Source of the DNA: Crocinitomicaceae bacterium
GTDB taxonomy: Bacteria; Bacteroidota; Bacteroidia; Flavobacteriales_D; Crocinitomicaceae
Reading direction: 5' to 3'
Assembly: GCA_023957475.1 (NCBI GenBank)
Contig: JAMLHA010000010.1
Coordinates: 59,202 to 123,201 of the forward strand
DNA length: 64,000 bases
Both the position numbers and the translations under genes were made by a program. Below the pieces are notes generated by a model. It was not told the origin of the DNA and did not search any database. It saw only the letters and a list, made by a program, of their open reading frames with translations. Shown here in pieces: positions 38,644 through 47,283 of the stretch (its first letter is position 1; each line of letters opens with the position of its first letter).

Positions 38644-39255
38644 CTACTTAATTTCAAAATTAAACAGTTGCAATTCCCCTATATATCCTTCTAATTTATC
38701 CCCAATTTCAACCGGCCCAACTCCTTTTGGTGTGCCTGTAAAAATTAAATCACCCGTTTTTAATGTCATGTATTGAGATACATAAGCAATAATTGTATCA
38801 ACATCAAAAATCCAATCTTTTGTGTTTCCATGTTGAACCTCAATGTTGTTTTTTAGCAACTTAAATTCAAGTTGATTCAAATCAATTGTATTTTTATCGA
38901 TAAACGTGTTTGATAATGGTGCGCTGTGTTCAAAAGCCTTTGCCCTTTCCCAAGGCAAACCTTTCTCTTTGCATTGTTGCTGAATATCTCTTGCAGTGAA
39001 ATCAATCCCTAAGGTTAGTTGTTCATAGTACTTATGGGCAAATTTTTTCTGAATATTTTTCCCTACTTTACAAATTTTGATTACCACTTCACACTCATAA
39101 TGTATTTCCTTTGAAAAATTTGGATAATAAAATGGCTCATTATCTCTTAATAAAGCGGTATCTGGCTTTAGAAAAAAAAGCGGTTCGGTAGGTAAATCAT
39201 TTTTTAATTCTTTCGCATGATCTGCAAAATTTCTACCAATACAAATAATTTTCAT
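38644..39255 (-). CDS. Fumarylacetoacetate hydrolase family protein (YcgM/acylpyruvase-like)
   Basis: A 203-residue single-domain FAH protein with IICIGRNFADHAKEL at the start and PLFFLKPDTALL. Metal ligands lie in the HYECEVVIKI stretch, and ARDIQQQCKEKGLPWERAKAF and LIFTGTPKGVGPVEIGD follow. This length and order match the acylpyruvase/oxaloacetate-decarboxylase FAHD1 type, which acts on short acylpyruvates. It is unrelated in role to the long fumarylacetoacetase at 16545. It starts immediately after the exonuclease stop, in one minus-strand operon with the exonuclease and miaE. Confidence 0.88.
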   Translation of the reverse strand: MKIICIGRNFADHAKELKNDLPTEPLFFLKPDTALLRDNEPFYYPNFSKEIHYECEVVIKICKVGKNIQKKFAHKYYEQLTLGIDFTARDIQQQCKEKGLPWERAKAFEHSAPLSNTFIDKNTIDLNQLEFKLLKNNIEVQHGNTKDWIFDVDTIIAYVSQYMTLKTGDLIFTGTPKGVGPVEIGDKLEGYIGELQLFNFEIK

Positions 39256-40119
39256 TTACTTAAATTTATTTTTAAGCGCCTCTAATTTCGATTGCAAATC
39301 ATCGTCTTCTTTTTGACTGACTTGTTTTTTAGAAGCATTTTCTGTTCTAATTTTTTCCATCTCCTTTTTCAAGACTTGTTTTGTGTAAAGAGGAAAATTT
39401 GCGTCCATCATCCAACCATAGTAACCAGGCTCAAGCACCATCACTTCTTTTACCGATTTACCTTTGTGTTTCCCAAAATTATAGATGGCTTCACCTTTGT
39501 CATTGATGGCTATTCTACCTGCAAAATCTAGTAAATCAAAATTACCTGTCCGAGTGAAGTTAGCCAAAAACTCAACATTACTCTCTAAATTTTCATACTT
39601 TACCAATTGAGCTTGCAATACTTCCCAAGTTGCTGTAACATCAGCCATAGCTTGATGCGCATTGGTTAAATCCTTATTGCAATAAAAAGCATACGCTGCA
39701 ACCAAAGTGCGTTGTTCCATTTTATGAAAAATGTTTTGCACATCCACAAATTTCTTGGATGAAATATCAAAATCACTTTCTGCTCTTAAAAACTCTTCTG
39801 CTAATAATGGAATATCAAACTTATTGGAATTGTAACCTGCTAAATCTGCATCTCCAATAAAAGCAGCAATTTCTGGAGCAAGTTCAACAAATGTTTTTTC
39901 ACTTTTCACATCTTCGTTTGAAATACCGTGCACATTAAAAGCCTCTTCAGAAATTGAGATAACAGGGTTAACTCTTTTGACATATTCTGCAGTTGAGCCA
40001 TCTAAATCGACACGTAATATTGCTATCTCAACAATTCGATCATTGGTTACATCTAATCCAGTAGCTTCTAAATCAAAAATTGCTAAAGGTCGTTTTAATT
40101 GTAATTTCATCTTATCCAT
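39256..40119 (-). CDS. DnaQ-like 3'-5' exonuclease
   Basis: A 287-residue DEDDh exonuclease. Exo I motif FDLEATGLDVTNDRIVEIAI (Asp, Glu), exo II YNSNKFDIPLLAEEFL, and exo III HQAMADVTATWEVL (His...Asp). A C-terminal exodeoxyribonuclease-X-like module (YNFGKHKGKSVKEV, then EPGYYGWMM) ends in a charged tail. It may proofread or trim DNA 3' ends. There is no polymerase domain, so it could be a free-standing epsilon-like or repair exonuclease. It overlaps miaE by 8 bases and abuts the FAH-family gene. Confidence 0.88.
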   Translation of the reverse strand: MDKMKLQLKRPLAIFDLEATGLDVTNDRIVEIAILRVDLDGSTAEYVKRVNPVISISEEAFNVHGISNEDVKSEKTFVELAPEIAAFIGDADLAGYNSNKFDIPLLAEEFLRAESDFDISSKKFVDVQNIFHKMEQRTLVAAYAFYCNKDLTNAHQAMADVTATWEVLQAQLVKYENLESNVEFLANFTRTGNFDLLDFAGRIAINDKGEAIYNFGKHKGKSVKEVMVLEPGYYGWMMDANFPLYTKQVLKKEMEKIRTENASKKQVSQKEDDDLQSKLEALKNKFK

Positions 40120-40702
40120 GAATTGTTTCTTGTTTTCCGTATTTATCCATCAATGTAGCTTCAAACGCTAAAAAATCTTTCCAACGTGCGTCAACATCTA
40201 CTTTACCACCATATTTTCTGGCATATTTTAAAAAAGTAGTATAATGTCGTGCTTCACTTTCCATCAAATCACGGTAAAATTTTCTTAAATCTTCATCTTT
40301 GAGTTCCTCACTTAAAATACGGAATCGTTCACAGCTTCTAGCCTCAATCATAGCAGCAAAAAGCATTTGATTTACAAAATGAACATCTCTAGAACGATCA
40401 TTTTGATGGTGTTTTAAAAACTCTGCCAAATCATGTACATAAGGATCTTTGCGTTCAAACCCTAATTTCATTCCACGCTTTTGCAATTCTTTGTGCACCA
40501 TATCAAAATGTTCCATTTCCTCCATAGAAATAGCAGTCATTTCTTCCACCAAATCTGTTAAATGAGGATATTGAACAATCATTGAAATGGCATTTGAGGC
40601 CGCTTTTTGTTCACAAAAAGCATGGTCAATCAACACTTCTTCTAAGTTTTTCTCTGCAATATTTAACCAACGTGGATCAGTTGGCATTTTTAATCCTAGC
40701 AT
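40112..40702 (-). CDS. miaE: tRNA-(ms2io6A)-hydroxylase MiaE
   Basis: A 196-residue non-heme diiron monooxygenase of the ferritin-like fold, hydroxylating the isopentenyl group of ms2i6A37 in tRNA. Iron-ligand motifs are present: Glu/His in LIDHAFCEQKAAS, EEMEHF near residue 62, and EARSCERF with ESEARHYTTF further on. Length is typical. Occurrence in Bacteroidota is known. It is the first gene of a three-gene minus-strand operon, with the next start overlapping its end. Confidence 0.92.
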   Translation of the reverse strand: MLGLKMPTDPRWLNIAEKNLEEVLIDHAFCEQKAASNAISMIVQYPHLTDLVEEMTAISMEEMEHFDMVHKELQKRGMKLGFERKDPYVHDLAEFLKHHQNDRSRDVHFVNQMLFAAMIEARSCERFRILSEELKDEDLRKFYRDLMESEARHYTTFLKYARKYGGKVDVDARWKDFLAFEATLMDKYGKQETIHG

Positions 40703-40899
40703 ATCTATTGTTCTGATTTTCTACAAAGATAATGAAAACAATAAATGAAAGAATAAAAGAATCTATTCAGCAAGAAATTATCTTTTGAATGAAAGAAATT
40801 ACAACCTACTTGTACATTTGTAAAACAAAAGGCAATACATTAATAACAATCAATAAGTTGAAATTAAATCAATGATTTTTTTCAAAAATTGTAATCAAT

Positions 40900-42432
40900 T
40901 TAATTTTTTACAATTCTTGTTCTATGCGTTTTATACTTCGTTTCAATTTTTACCAAGTAAATACCATTTTTAAGTTCTTGTAAATTTAATTTCAATCTAT
41001 TTCCTCCTTTCACAACTGGGATTGATTGAGTTAAAATTTGCTTACCTGTAGCATCTGTAATTTCAAGAGAAGCATCTTCTTTTGAATAGGAATTAAAAAT
41101 CACCTCAGTCAAATCAGTAACAGGATTTGGAAAAACAGATAAAATATCATAATTAGCATCCAATACATTTACAACACGAGTTTCCGAATAATCGTTTTTA
41201 CCGTCGTAATCAAACATTCTCAATCGATAATAATTAACACCTGGAAAAGGATCCAAGTCCGAAATTAAATATTCAGTTTCATAATTTGTATTTCCAACGG
41301 CCTTAACACGCGATAATAATTCAAAATTTACTCCATCTACAGAATGTTCAACATCAAAATGACTCATATTGTCTTCATTTTTTGTCACCCAATTTAAATC
41401 TACGGCATTCAAGTCTGGTTGATATTCTGCCTCAAATGATTGCATATCTAATCCCAATATAACACAATTCAAACTTGCAGAACCTCCAAATGAAATAGTG
41501 TATCCATTTGTCCCAACTGGACTCCATTTGTCAACAACCAAGTAATAACGTTGCCCAGCAGTTACAGTTAATTGGCGTATATATGCACTACCATTTACAT
41601 TCACAGAAGTTACACCACCAACGTTAGTTGCACCTGTAGGTCCTGAAGCACCAGAATCAGAGCATCTAATTGGGCTTCCTAAACTACTACATGAAGATGC
41701 TTGAAAAATATAAAAATCAAAATCATCAGCAGCATTATTTGGTGTAATTAAAATGGATAATGTTCCTGAGGTTTGGGGTACAAATTGGTACCAGTTAGAA
41801 AAATTTTCTCCTCCAGCTGGGCAACTAGTACCATTGCAATATTCAGAAACAATTCCAGGACCTGTTGATAATGATGAAATAGGAGCATTGGAACAAACAG
41901 CAGTTGCATTAATACAATCACTATTAGCAGTTCCTGTGGGTCCGTTGGCACAAGGCACGCATTGCAAAGTAGCATCCCAACCTGCTCTTACTGAACTACC
42001 ATCAGATCTAAACCGAAACGTTAAACATCCACTATCATCAGTAGAAGTATAAGAGAATGGAACTGCTGGAGTCCCCCAAATTCTTCCAGAGCCATTTGCA
42101 GGAGATGTTGTGAAAACTGGAGAGTTTTGTGTAGGTCCGTTTCCAATTGTAAGATAATCATAATTAAATTCTGTATCAAAACTATTAAATGTAACTCGCA
42201 TACAACGCCCAGCTACAGAAGGGCAAAATGTTCTATAGATTTGATTAATATTATTTGAATAATTTCCAGTTCCCCCATTATCATAATAAGTAGAAGGTCC
42301 ACAATCCATAACAACACAAGCACCAACATATTCACTTTGAATACCAGTAGTGGGATGGGTATAAGGTTGTGCAAATAGAGATGATTCTCCCAGTAACACA
42401 ACAAACATAAATACATAAATAAATATTTTCAT
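40900..42432 (-). CDS. Secreted CUB-domain protein with T9SS type A sorting domain
   Basis: A 510-residue protein with a signal peptide (about 1-21, ends SLFAQ). A CUB-like domain at about 37-155 contains YYDNGGTGNYSNN, FDTEFNYDYLTIGNG and GCLTFRFRSDGS. A second beta region resembles pre-peptidase C-terminal domains (NWYQFVPQTSGTLSILI). A fibronectin-like segment follows (LNWVTKNEDNMSHFDVEHS). The last ~80 residues are a Por_Secre_tail T9SS type A domain (SVFPNPVTD...NGIYLVKIETKYKTHRTRIVKN). It should be secreted through the type IX system and attached to the surface. It is co-directional with the small exported protein 38 bases upstream. Confidence 0.9.
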   Translation of the reverse strand: MKIFIYVFMFVVLLGESSLFAQPYTHPTTGIQSEYVGACVVMDCGPSTYYDNGGTGNYSNNINQIYRTFCPSVAGRCMRVTFNSFDTEFNYDYLTIGNGPTQNSPVFTTSPANGSGRIWGTPAVPFSYTSTDDSGCLTFRFRSDGSSVRAGWDATLQCVPCANGPTGTANSDCINATAVCSNAPISSLSTGPGIVSEYCNGTSCPAGGENFSNWYQFVPQTSGTLSILITPNNAADDFDFYIFQASSCSSLGSPIRCSDSGASGPTGATNVGGVTSVNVNGSAYIRQLTVTAGQRYYLVVDKWSPVGTNGYTISFGGSASLNCVILGLDMQSFEAEYQPDLNAVDLNWVTKNEDNMSHFDVEHSVDGVNFELLSRVKAVGNTNYETEYLISDLDPFPGVNYYRLRMFDYDGKNDYSETRVVNVLDANYDILSVFPNPVTDLTEVIFNSYSKEDASLEITDATGKQILTQSIPVVKGGNRLKLNLQELKNGIYLVKIETKYKTHRTRIVKN

Positions 42433-42470
42433 AGTAATTTTATTTTAGATTAGTAAAGTAAAAAACAAGG

Positions 42471-42782
42471 CTATTTTGCTTTATTTAAAGCTACCTTTTC
42501 TTCGGAGTAAATAATAATTCGAATATTAGAATCTGGGCAGTGTAAAACAACATCTTCTTGTTCTTTACGATTATTGTCAATAAATTCTGAATTAATCGTA
42601 GTTAAAACAGTACTATCAGCACCTAATAACGTTTCATTTTCCAGACGATAATCAACTCTATATCTGTCTTTTAGTGTCACTGGCTTAATGCTTGGCATCA
42701 TTCGTTGCAGTGAATTTTCAAATTGAGAAAACCCCCAATTCGCAACCAAAAACATAGTAGTAATAACAAATATCTTTTTCAT
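42471..42782 (-). CDS. Small exported protein of unknown function
   Basis: A 103-residue protein. A signal peptide of about 20 residues (ends WGFSQ) precedes a ~83-residue mature part with a strand-rich pattern (VTLKDRYRVDYRLENETLL, NIRIIIYSEEKVA). I recognise no family. It lies upstream of the T9SS client on the same strand and may be co-transcribed. A 7-bp inverted repeat AACTATT/AATAGTT (42798-42818) lies just upstream of the start and could be an operator or a weak end for the glutaminase gene. Confidence 0.65.
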   Translation of the reverse strand: MKKIFVITTMFLVANWGFSQFENSLQRMMPSIKPVTLKDRYRVDYRLENETLLGADSTVLTTINSEFIDNNRKEQEDVVLHCPDSNIRIIIYSEEKVALNKAK

Positions 42783-42854
42783 AGCTTTGTTTTTTTTAAC
42801 TATTATTAAACAATAGTTCTAGTGTAATTATAAGCAAATATATATAAAAAAAAT

Positions 42855-43427
42855 TTAATTACTACTTGTTTTCAAAAAATTAACAATTATTTCACCCCCA
42901 AAAGTTGTCATAATAGACTCTGGATGGTACTGAACACCATATATAGGAAAGGTTTTGTGTTCCAATGACATAACAATATTTTCTTGAGATTTTCCCGTAA
43001 CAATCAATTCTTTCGGCAATAAATAGTCATCAACACACCAACTATGGTACAATCCTACTTCTATTTTTTGTGGCAAATTCTTATATAAAAAGGTATTGGT
43101 ATCAACAGTTACTATAGTTTGCACACCGTGCTTTACTTCTTTTTGATTCATCAGTTTACCTCCAAAAAATTCTGCAATCCCCTGCATCCCAAGACAAACA
43201 CCTAAAATAGGCTTAGATGTATGGTATTTTTCAATGATTTCATACATTAAAGGTGTTTCTGAAGGCAACCCTGGCCCAGGAGAGAGAATAATTTTATCAA
43301 ATTCATTTATCTCTAAAATATTCAATTCATCGTTGCGTTTTACACTAACCTCTACACCACATTTTTTGACATAGTGATACAAGTTATAAGTAAAAGAATC
43401 ATAATTATCTACTATAAGAACCTTCAA
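42855..43427 (-). CDS. Glutamine amidotransferase subunit, anthranilate/aminodeoxychorismate synthase component II
   Basis: A 190-residue class I glutaminase of the TrpG/PabA family, giving ammonia to a chorismate-using partner. MKVLIVDNYDSFTYNL, the oxyanion region LSPGPGLPSE, nucleophile Cys78 in GVCLGMQ, and His/Glu in VQYHPESI are all present. TrpG and PabA cannot be separated by sequence alone, and the synthase partner is not adjacent. It may serve tryptophan, folate or both. It is divergent from ridA, with a 21-base near-palindrome and an exact TAACTTTG element in the shared region. Confidence 0.9.
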   Translation of the reverse strand: MKVLIVDNYDSFTYNLYHYVKKCGVEVSVKRNDELNILEINEFDKIILSPGPGLPSETPLMYEIIEKYHTSKPILGVCLGMQGIAEFFGGKLMNQKEVKHGVQTIVTVDTNTFLYKNLPQKIEVGLYHSWCVDDYLLPKELIVTGKSQENIVMSLEHKTFPIYGVQYHPESIMTTFGGEIIVNFLKTSSN

Positions 43428-43432
43428 TTTTT

Positions 43433-43453
43433 CAAGTTAAATGATTAAACTTG
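43433..43453. promoter_or_regulatory. Near-perfect 21-base palindrome between divergent genes (possible operator)
   Basis: The sequence starts CAAGTT and ends AACTTG; nine of ten base pairs match around a central G. It covers the expected start of transcription of the glutaminase gene and a near-consensus TAAACTTG element (43446-43453) facing ridA. Confidence 0.45.
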
Positions 43454-43455
43454 CA

Positions 43456-43463
43456 CAAAGTTA
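43456..43463 (-). promoter_or_regulatory. Bacteroidota -7 element (TAACTTTG) for the glutaminase gene
   Basis: An exact TAnnTTTG match on the minus strand, 29 bases upstream of the start at 43427. Confidence 0.45.
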
Positions 43464-43487
43464 AAAAAGAGAATTAATAAAAAAAAT

Positions 43488-43868
43488 ATGAAAAAAGCAA
43501 TTCACATCGAAGGAGCCCCACAACCAATCGCTCCATATAGTCAAGCAATTCAAGCTGGTAATTTTATTTTTGTTAGCGGTCAAATCCCTGTAAACCCGTT
43601 TACTGGTGAATTAAACATGGAAACTATAGAAATAGCTACAAAACAAGTGATGGACAATATTATTGCTATTTTAAAAGAGGCTGGTGCAACTTTAGAAAAT
43701 ATTGTTAAATGTGAAATATTTTTAAAAGATATGAACGATTATACTGCAATGAATGATACTTATGGTGAATACTTCAAAGGAATTGTAGCTCCTGCAAGAG
43801 TCGCTTTGCAAGTAGCAAAATTACCTAAAGACGTAAACATAGAAATCTCTTGTATAGCAGCATTGTAA
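43488..43868 (+). CDS. ridA: RidA family enamine/imine deaminase
   Basis: A 126-residue YjgF/YER057c/UK114 protein. It hydrolyses reactive 2-aminoacrylate and related enamines released by PLP enzymes. Signature parts include APQPIAPYSQAIQAGNFIFVSGQIP, the substrate-binding Arg in PARVALQVAKLP, and the final NIEISCIAAL. It is trimeric and cytoplasmic in characterised members. It lies 13 bases before the glycosyltransferase gene, which starts with TTG, so the two may be translationally coupled. Confidence 0.94.
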   Translation: MKKAIHIEGAPQPIAPYSQAIQAGNFIFVSGQIPVNPFTGELNMETIEIATKQVMDNIIAILKEAGATLENIVKCEIFLKDMNDYTAMNDTYGEYFKGIVAPARVALQVAKLPKDVNIEISCIAAL

Positions 43869-43881
43869 GCGAAATTTTAAA

Positions 43882-45837
43882 TTGACCTCTAATTATCCAT
43901 ATAAAATTAGCGTTGTAATAGTTAATTACAATGTTGCTTATTTTCTGGAACAATGTCTCAATTCCGTTAAAAAAGCATTACAAAATGTAAGCGGAGAGGT
44001 GTTTGTTGTGGATAACAATTCTATTGATAATTCAGTTGAAATGGTGAAAGCTAAATTTCCTGAATACCATCTAATAGCTAATAAAGACAATAGAGGGTTT
44101 TCTAAAGCGAACAATCAAGCGATTGAAATTGCTAAAGGTGAATACATCTTACTTCTAAATCCCGACACCGTTGTTGAGGAAGATACTTTTGAAAAAGTGA
44201 TTCAATTTATGGATCAACAACCAAAAGCAGGTGGTCTGGGTGTCAGAATGTTAGATGGAAAAGGTAAGTTTTTACCTGAATCAAAACGAGGATTGCCAAC
44301 TCCCATGGTGGCATTTTACAAAATTTTTGGATTATCACGACTGTTTCCAAAATCTAAAAAATTTGGTCAATATCACTTAGGTTATTTAAGTGAATTTGAA
44401 ACCAACGAAGTTGAAATACTCAGCGGTGCATTCATGTTGATGCGTCATGATGTTTTGAAAGAGGTAGGCTTACTCGACGAAACCTTTTTTATGTATGGAG
44501 AAGACATTGACTTATCTTATCGAATCATTAAAGGTGGATATAAAAATTACTACTTTCCTGAAACAAGAATCATCCATTACAAAGGAGAGAGCACTAAAAA
44601 AAGTTCTGTCAATTATGTATTTGTTTTTTACCAAGCAATGGTCATTTTTGCTGAAAAGCATTTTTCTCAACGCAATGCAAAGTTATTTTCATTTCTGATC
44701 AATTTTGCCATTTATCTCCGTGCTGGATTAGCAATTTTAGCTCGTTTTTTCAAAAAAGCAATTCTCCCAATTGCAGATTTTACTCTTATTTTAGGAGGTT
44801 TATATGCAATCACTCATCGTTGGGAATTGTTCAATATCGAATTTCCAAATGCTGTTTTAAAAATCGCCTTGCCTTTCTATACCATTACTTGGTTATTAAG
44901 CATCTATTTTCAAAATGGTTATTTAAGACCTTTCAAGCTATTCTCTGTGATTAAAGGGTTGCTTTGGGGAACACTATTCATACTTGTAGTATATGCATTA
45001 CTACCAAAGGATTACCAGTTTTCAAGATTATTTATTGTTACAGGTGCTGTATTTTCGTTTATCTATTTTATCACCTCTCGTCTATTTATGCATTTTGCAT
45101 TTGGAAAATCGTATAAAATATTCAACAAAAAGGATAAACGATTTGCTATTGTTGGTTCTTTAGATGAAGCAGAAAGAGTTTTTGATATTTTAAAGCAAAC
45201 ATTCACTAAAATTGATGAAGTTTTTTACGTATCACCTTCTGATACAAAAGAAAATTGGAGTGTTGGAAAAATCTCTCAACTGGATCAGATAGCCTACATA
45301 TACAAAGTAGATGAAATTGTTTTTTGTGCCAAAAACATCGACTCTCAATCTATTATTCAATGGATGTCTATTATCGATTCTACACGTATTGATTTCAAAA
45401 TAGCACAACCCGATAGTTTATATTTAATTGGTAGCAACTCCATTGATACAGCAGGAGATTTATACCTAATAAACATCAATGCTATTTCAAAACCAGAAAA
45501 TATACGCAACAAACGTTTACTTGATTTATTTGTTGGAATTATAGGTTTTCTCCTTTCTCCTCTTTTAATTTGGTTTTACAACAATAAAAAACAATACTTT
45601 ATCAACGTTTTATCTTTAATAATTGGTAAAAAAACATGTATTGGATACCTTCATACCACAAAACAAATCAATTTACCTAAATTAAAAAAAGGAGTACTTC
45701 CCCCTACACTAAACGACAAAAAAATAACTGACAATCAAATAGATAAGGTGAATTTACTCTATGCACGCGATTATTCAGTGAAAAAAGATTTACATATTCT
45801 TTCAAAAATGTGGAAAAAAATGGACAATAGCTACTAA
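43882..45837 (+). CDS. GT2 glycosyltransferase fused to a degenerate sugar-phosphotransferase-like C-terminus
   Basis: A 651-residue membrane protein. Residues 1-250 are a family 2 glycosyltransferase (ISVVIVNYNVAYFLEQCL, DNRGFSKANNQAI, LLLNPDTVVE, MYGEDIDLSYRI). About five transmembrane helices occupy 262-405. A Rossmann-like region (RFAIVGSLDEAERVFDIL) follows at about 420-540. The last ~105 residues resemble the two ends of WcaJ/WbaP polyprenyl-phosphate sugar transferases (NKRLLDLFVGIIGFLLSPLL; YARDYSVKKDLHILSKMWK), but the catalytic middle with its KFRSM-type motif is missing. It is likely to act in surface glycan synthesis. The start is TTG, the first possible codon that keeps the GT2 N-terminus; no in-frame ATG precedes the nucleotide-binding region. 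Confidence 0.8.
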   Translation: MTSNYPYKISVVIVNYNVAYFLEQCLNSVKKALQNVSGEVFVVDNNSIDNSVEMVKAKFPEYHLIANKDNRGFSKANNQAIEIAKGEYILLLNPDTVVEEDTFEKVIQFMDQQPKAGGLGVRMLDGKGKFLPESKRGLPTPMVAFYKIFGLSRLFPKSKKFGQYHLGYLSEFETNEVEILSGAFMLMRHDVLKEVGLLDETFFMYGEDIDLSYRIIKGGYKNYYFPETRIIHYKGESTKKSSVNYVFVFYQAMVIFAEKHFSQRNAKLFSFLINFAIYLRAGLAILARFFKKAILPIADFTLILGGLYAITHRWELFNIEFPNAVLKIALPFYTITWLLSIYFQNGYLRPFKLFSVIKGLLWGTLFILVVYALLPKDYQFSRLFIVTGAVFSFIYFITSRLFMHFAFGKSYKIFNKKDKRFAIVGSLDEAERVFDILKQTFTKIDEVFYVSPSDTKENWSVGKISQLDQIAYIYKVDEIVFCAKNIDSQSIIQWMSIIDSTRIDFKIAQPDSLYLIGSNSIDTAGDLYLININAISKPENIRNKRLLDLFVGIIGFLLSPLLIWFYNNKKQYFINVLSLIIGKKTCIGYLHTTKQINLPKLKKGVLPPTLNDKKITDNQIDKVNLLYARDYSVKKDLHILSKMWKKMDNSY

Positions 45838-45843
45838 CATATA

Positions 45844-45874
45844 TTTGTTAAAAAGGAAAAATCCGTTATTTTTG
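45844..45874 (+). promoter_or_regulatory. Full Bacteroidota promoter (TTTG-N19-TATTTTTG)
   Basis: An exact -33 element TTTG (45844-45847), exactly 19 bases of spacing and an exact -7 element TATTTTTG (45867-45874), 33 bases before the E2 gene ATG. It is the best promoter match I found in the window. Confidence 0.75.
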
Positions 45875-45906
45875 CAATCAAAATAAATTTATTTATTGTT
45901 TTAAAT

Positions 45907-47262
45907 ATGGCAAGAATTGAAATTAAACTCCCAAAAATGGGTGAAAGTGTAACTGAGGCAACTATTACAAATTGGTTAAAAAACATTGGTGATAGTGTGG
46001 AATTGGACGAACCATTAGTGGAAGTTGCTACAGATAAAGTTGATAATGAGCTACCTTCTGAAGCAAAAGGTACGTTAATCGAACGTTTATTTGAAGTTGA
46101 CCAAGTTGCACAAGTTGGTGATGTTATCGCTATTATTTCAACAGATGGTGGTGATGTTGCACCCGCATCTTCAAATGCTGTATCAAAAGAAGAAAGCCCT
46201 GTTGCAATTGCTGAAAAAACAGTTGAAACAGCTATTTCAACTGCGTCATCTAGCACTGTAGATTTTAATTCTTCTGATAAATTTTATTCTCCACTTGTTA
46301 AAAGCATAGCAAAAGCAGAAGGGGTTTCTATTGAAGAATTAGATGCTCTTGCAGGAACTGGTCAAGGTGGAAGAGTTACAAAAAAAGATATTTTATCCTA
46401 TTTAGATAATAGAAAAAATGGAGCTACATCTGTAGCAGTTGCTGCATCAACTCCAAAAGTAGAAGCTGTTGCTCCTAAGAAAGAAACGGCTCCTGCACCA
46501 AGCGGAGGTGGATTCTTGTCTAACATCAAAGAACCGATTGTTTTACCAAATCCAGGTGATGAAATCATCGAAATGGATCGTATGCGTAAAATCATAGCTG
46601 AGCACATGGTTATGTCTAAACATGTTTCTCCTCACGTAACTTCTTATGTAGAGGCTGATGTAACAAACATCGTTAATTGGAGAAACAAAGTAAAAGATGC
46701 ATACAAAAAACGTGAAGGAGAAAACATCACATTTACTCCAATATTCATAGAAGCTATTGCTAAAGCTATCAAAGATTTTCCTATGATCAATGTTTCCGTA
46801 AGTGGAACACAAATCATTAAGAGAAAAAATATCAATATAGGTATGGCTACAGCTTTACCAACTGGTAACTTAATTGTACCTGTAATTAAAAATGCTGACC
46901 AATTGAATTTAACTGGTTTATCTAAGCAAGTGAATGCATTAGCAAACAATGCTCGAAATAACCAATTGAAACCAGAAGATATCCAAGGCGGAACATACAC
47001 TGTGACAAATGTTGGTACGTTTGGCAATGTAATGGGCACTCCAATTATCAACCAACCGCAAGTTGCAATATTGGCATTAGGAGCAATTAGAAAGGTTCCT
47101 GCAGTTATCGAAACTCCACATGGTGATTTTATTGGTATCCGTCATAAAATGTTTTTATCTCACGCATACGATCACAGAGTAGTTGATGGTGCGTTAGGTG
47201 GACAGTTTGTACGACGTGTAGCTGATTATCTAGAACAATTTGATCCAAATAGGGACTTTTAG
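45907..47262 (+). CDS. Dihydrolipoamide acyltransferase (E2) of a 2-oxoacid dehydrogenase complex
   Basis: A 451-residue E2 component. A single lipoyl domain lies at 1-80, with the lipoylated Lys44 in VEVATDKVDNELPS. A peripheral-subunit-binding domain near 125-165 (YSPLVKSIAKAEGVSIEELDAL) is flanked by Ala/Pro/Val-rich linkers. The catalytic acyltransferase domain starts near 215 and ends with active-site SHAYDHRVVDGALGGQFV. The single lipoyl domain and the FTPIFIEAIAKAIKDFPMIN core favour a branched-chain or 2-oxoglutarate complex over pyruvate, but the E1 and E3 genes are not adjacent, so the substrate stays open. It has a strong promoter. Confidence 0.92.
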   Translation: MARIEIKLPKMGESVTEATITNWLKNIGDSVELDEPLVEVATDKVDNELPSEAKGTLIERLFEVDQVAQVGDVIAIISTDGGDVAPASSNAVSKEESPVAIAEKTVETAISTASSSTVDFNSSDKFYSPLVKSIAKAEGVSIEELDALAGTGQGGRVTKKDILSYLDNRKNGATSVAVAASTPKVEAVAPKKETAPAPSGGGFLSNIKEPIVLPNPGDEIIEMDRMRKIIAEHMVMSKHVSPHVTSYVEADVTNIVNWRNKVKDAYKKREGENITFTPIFIEAIAKAIKDFPMINVSVSGTQIIKRKNINIGMATALPTGNLIVPVIKNADQLNLTGLSKQVNALANNARNNQLKPEDIQGGTYTVTNVGTFGNVMGTPIINQPQVAILALGAIRKVPAVIETPHGDFIGIRHKMFLSHAYDHRVVDGALGGQFVRRVADYLEQFDPNRDF

Positions 47263-47283
47263 TTAAATTAAATTAAATTAAAA

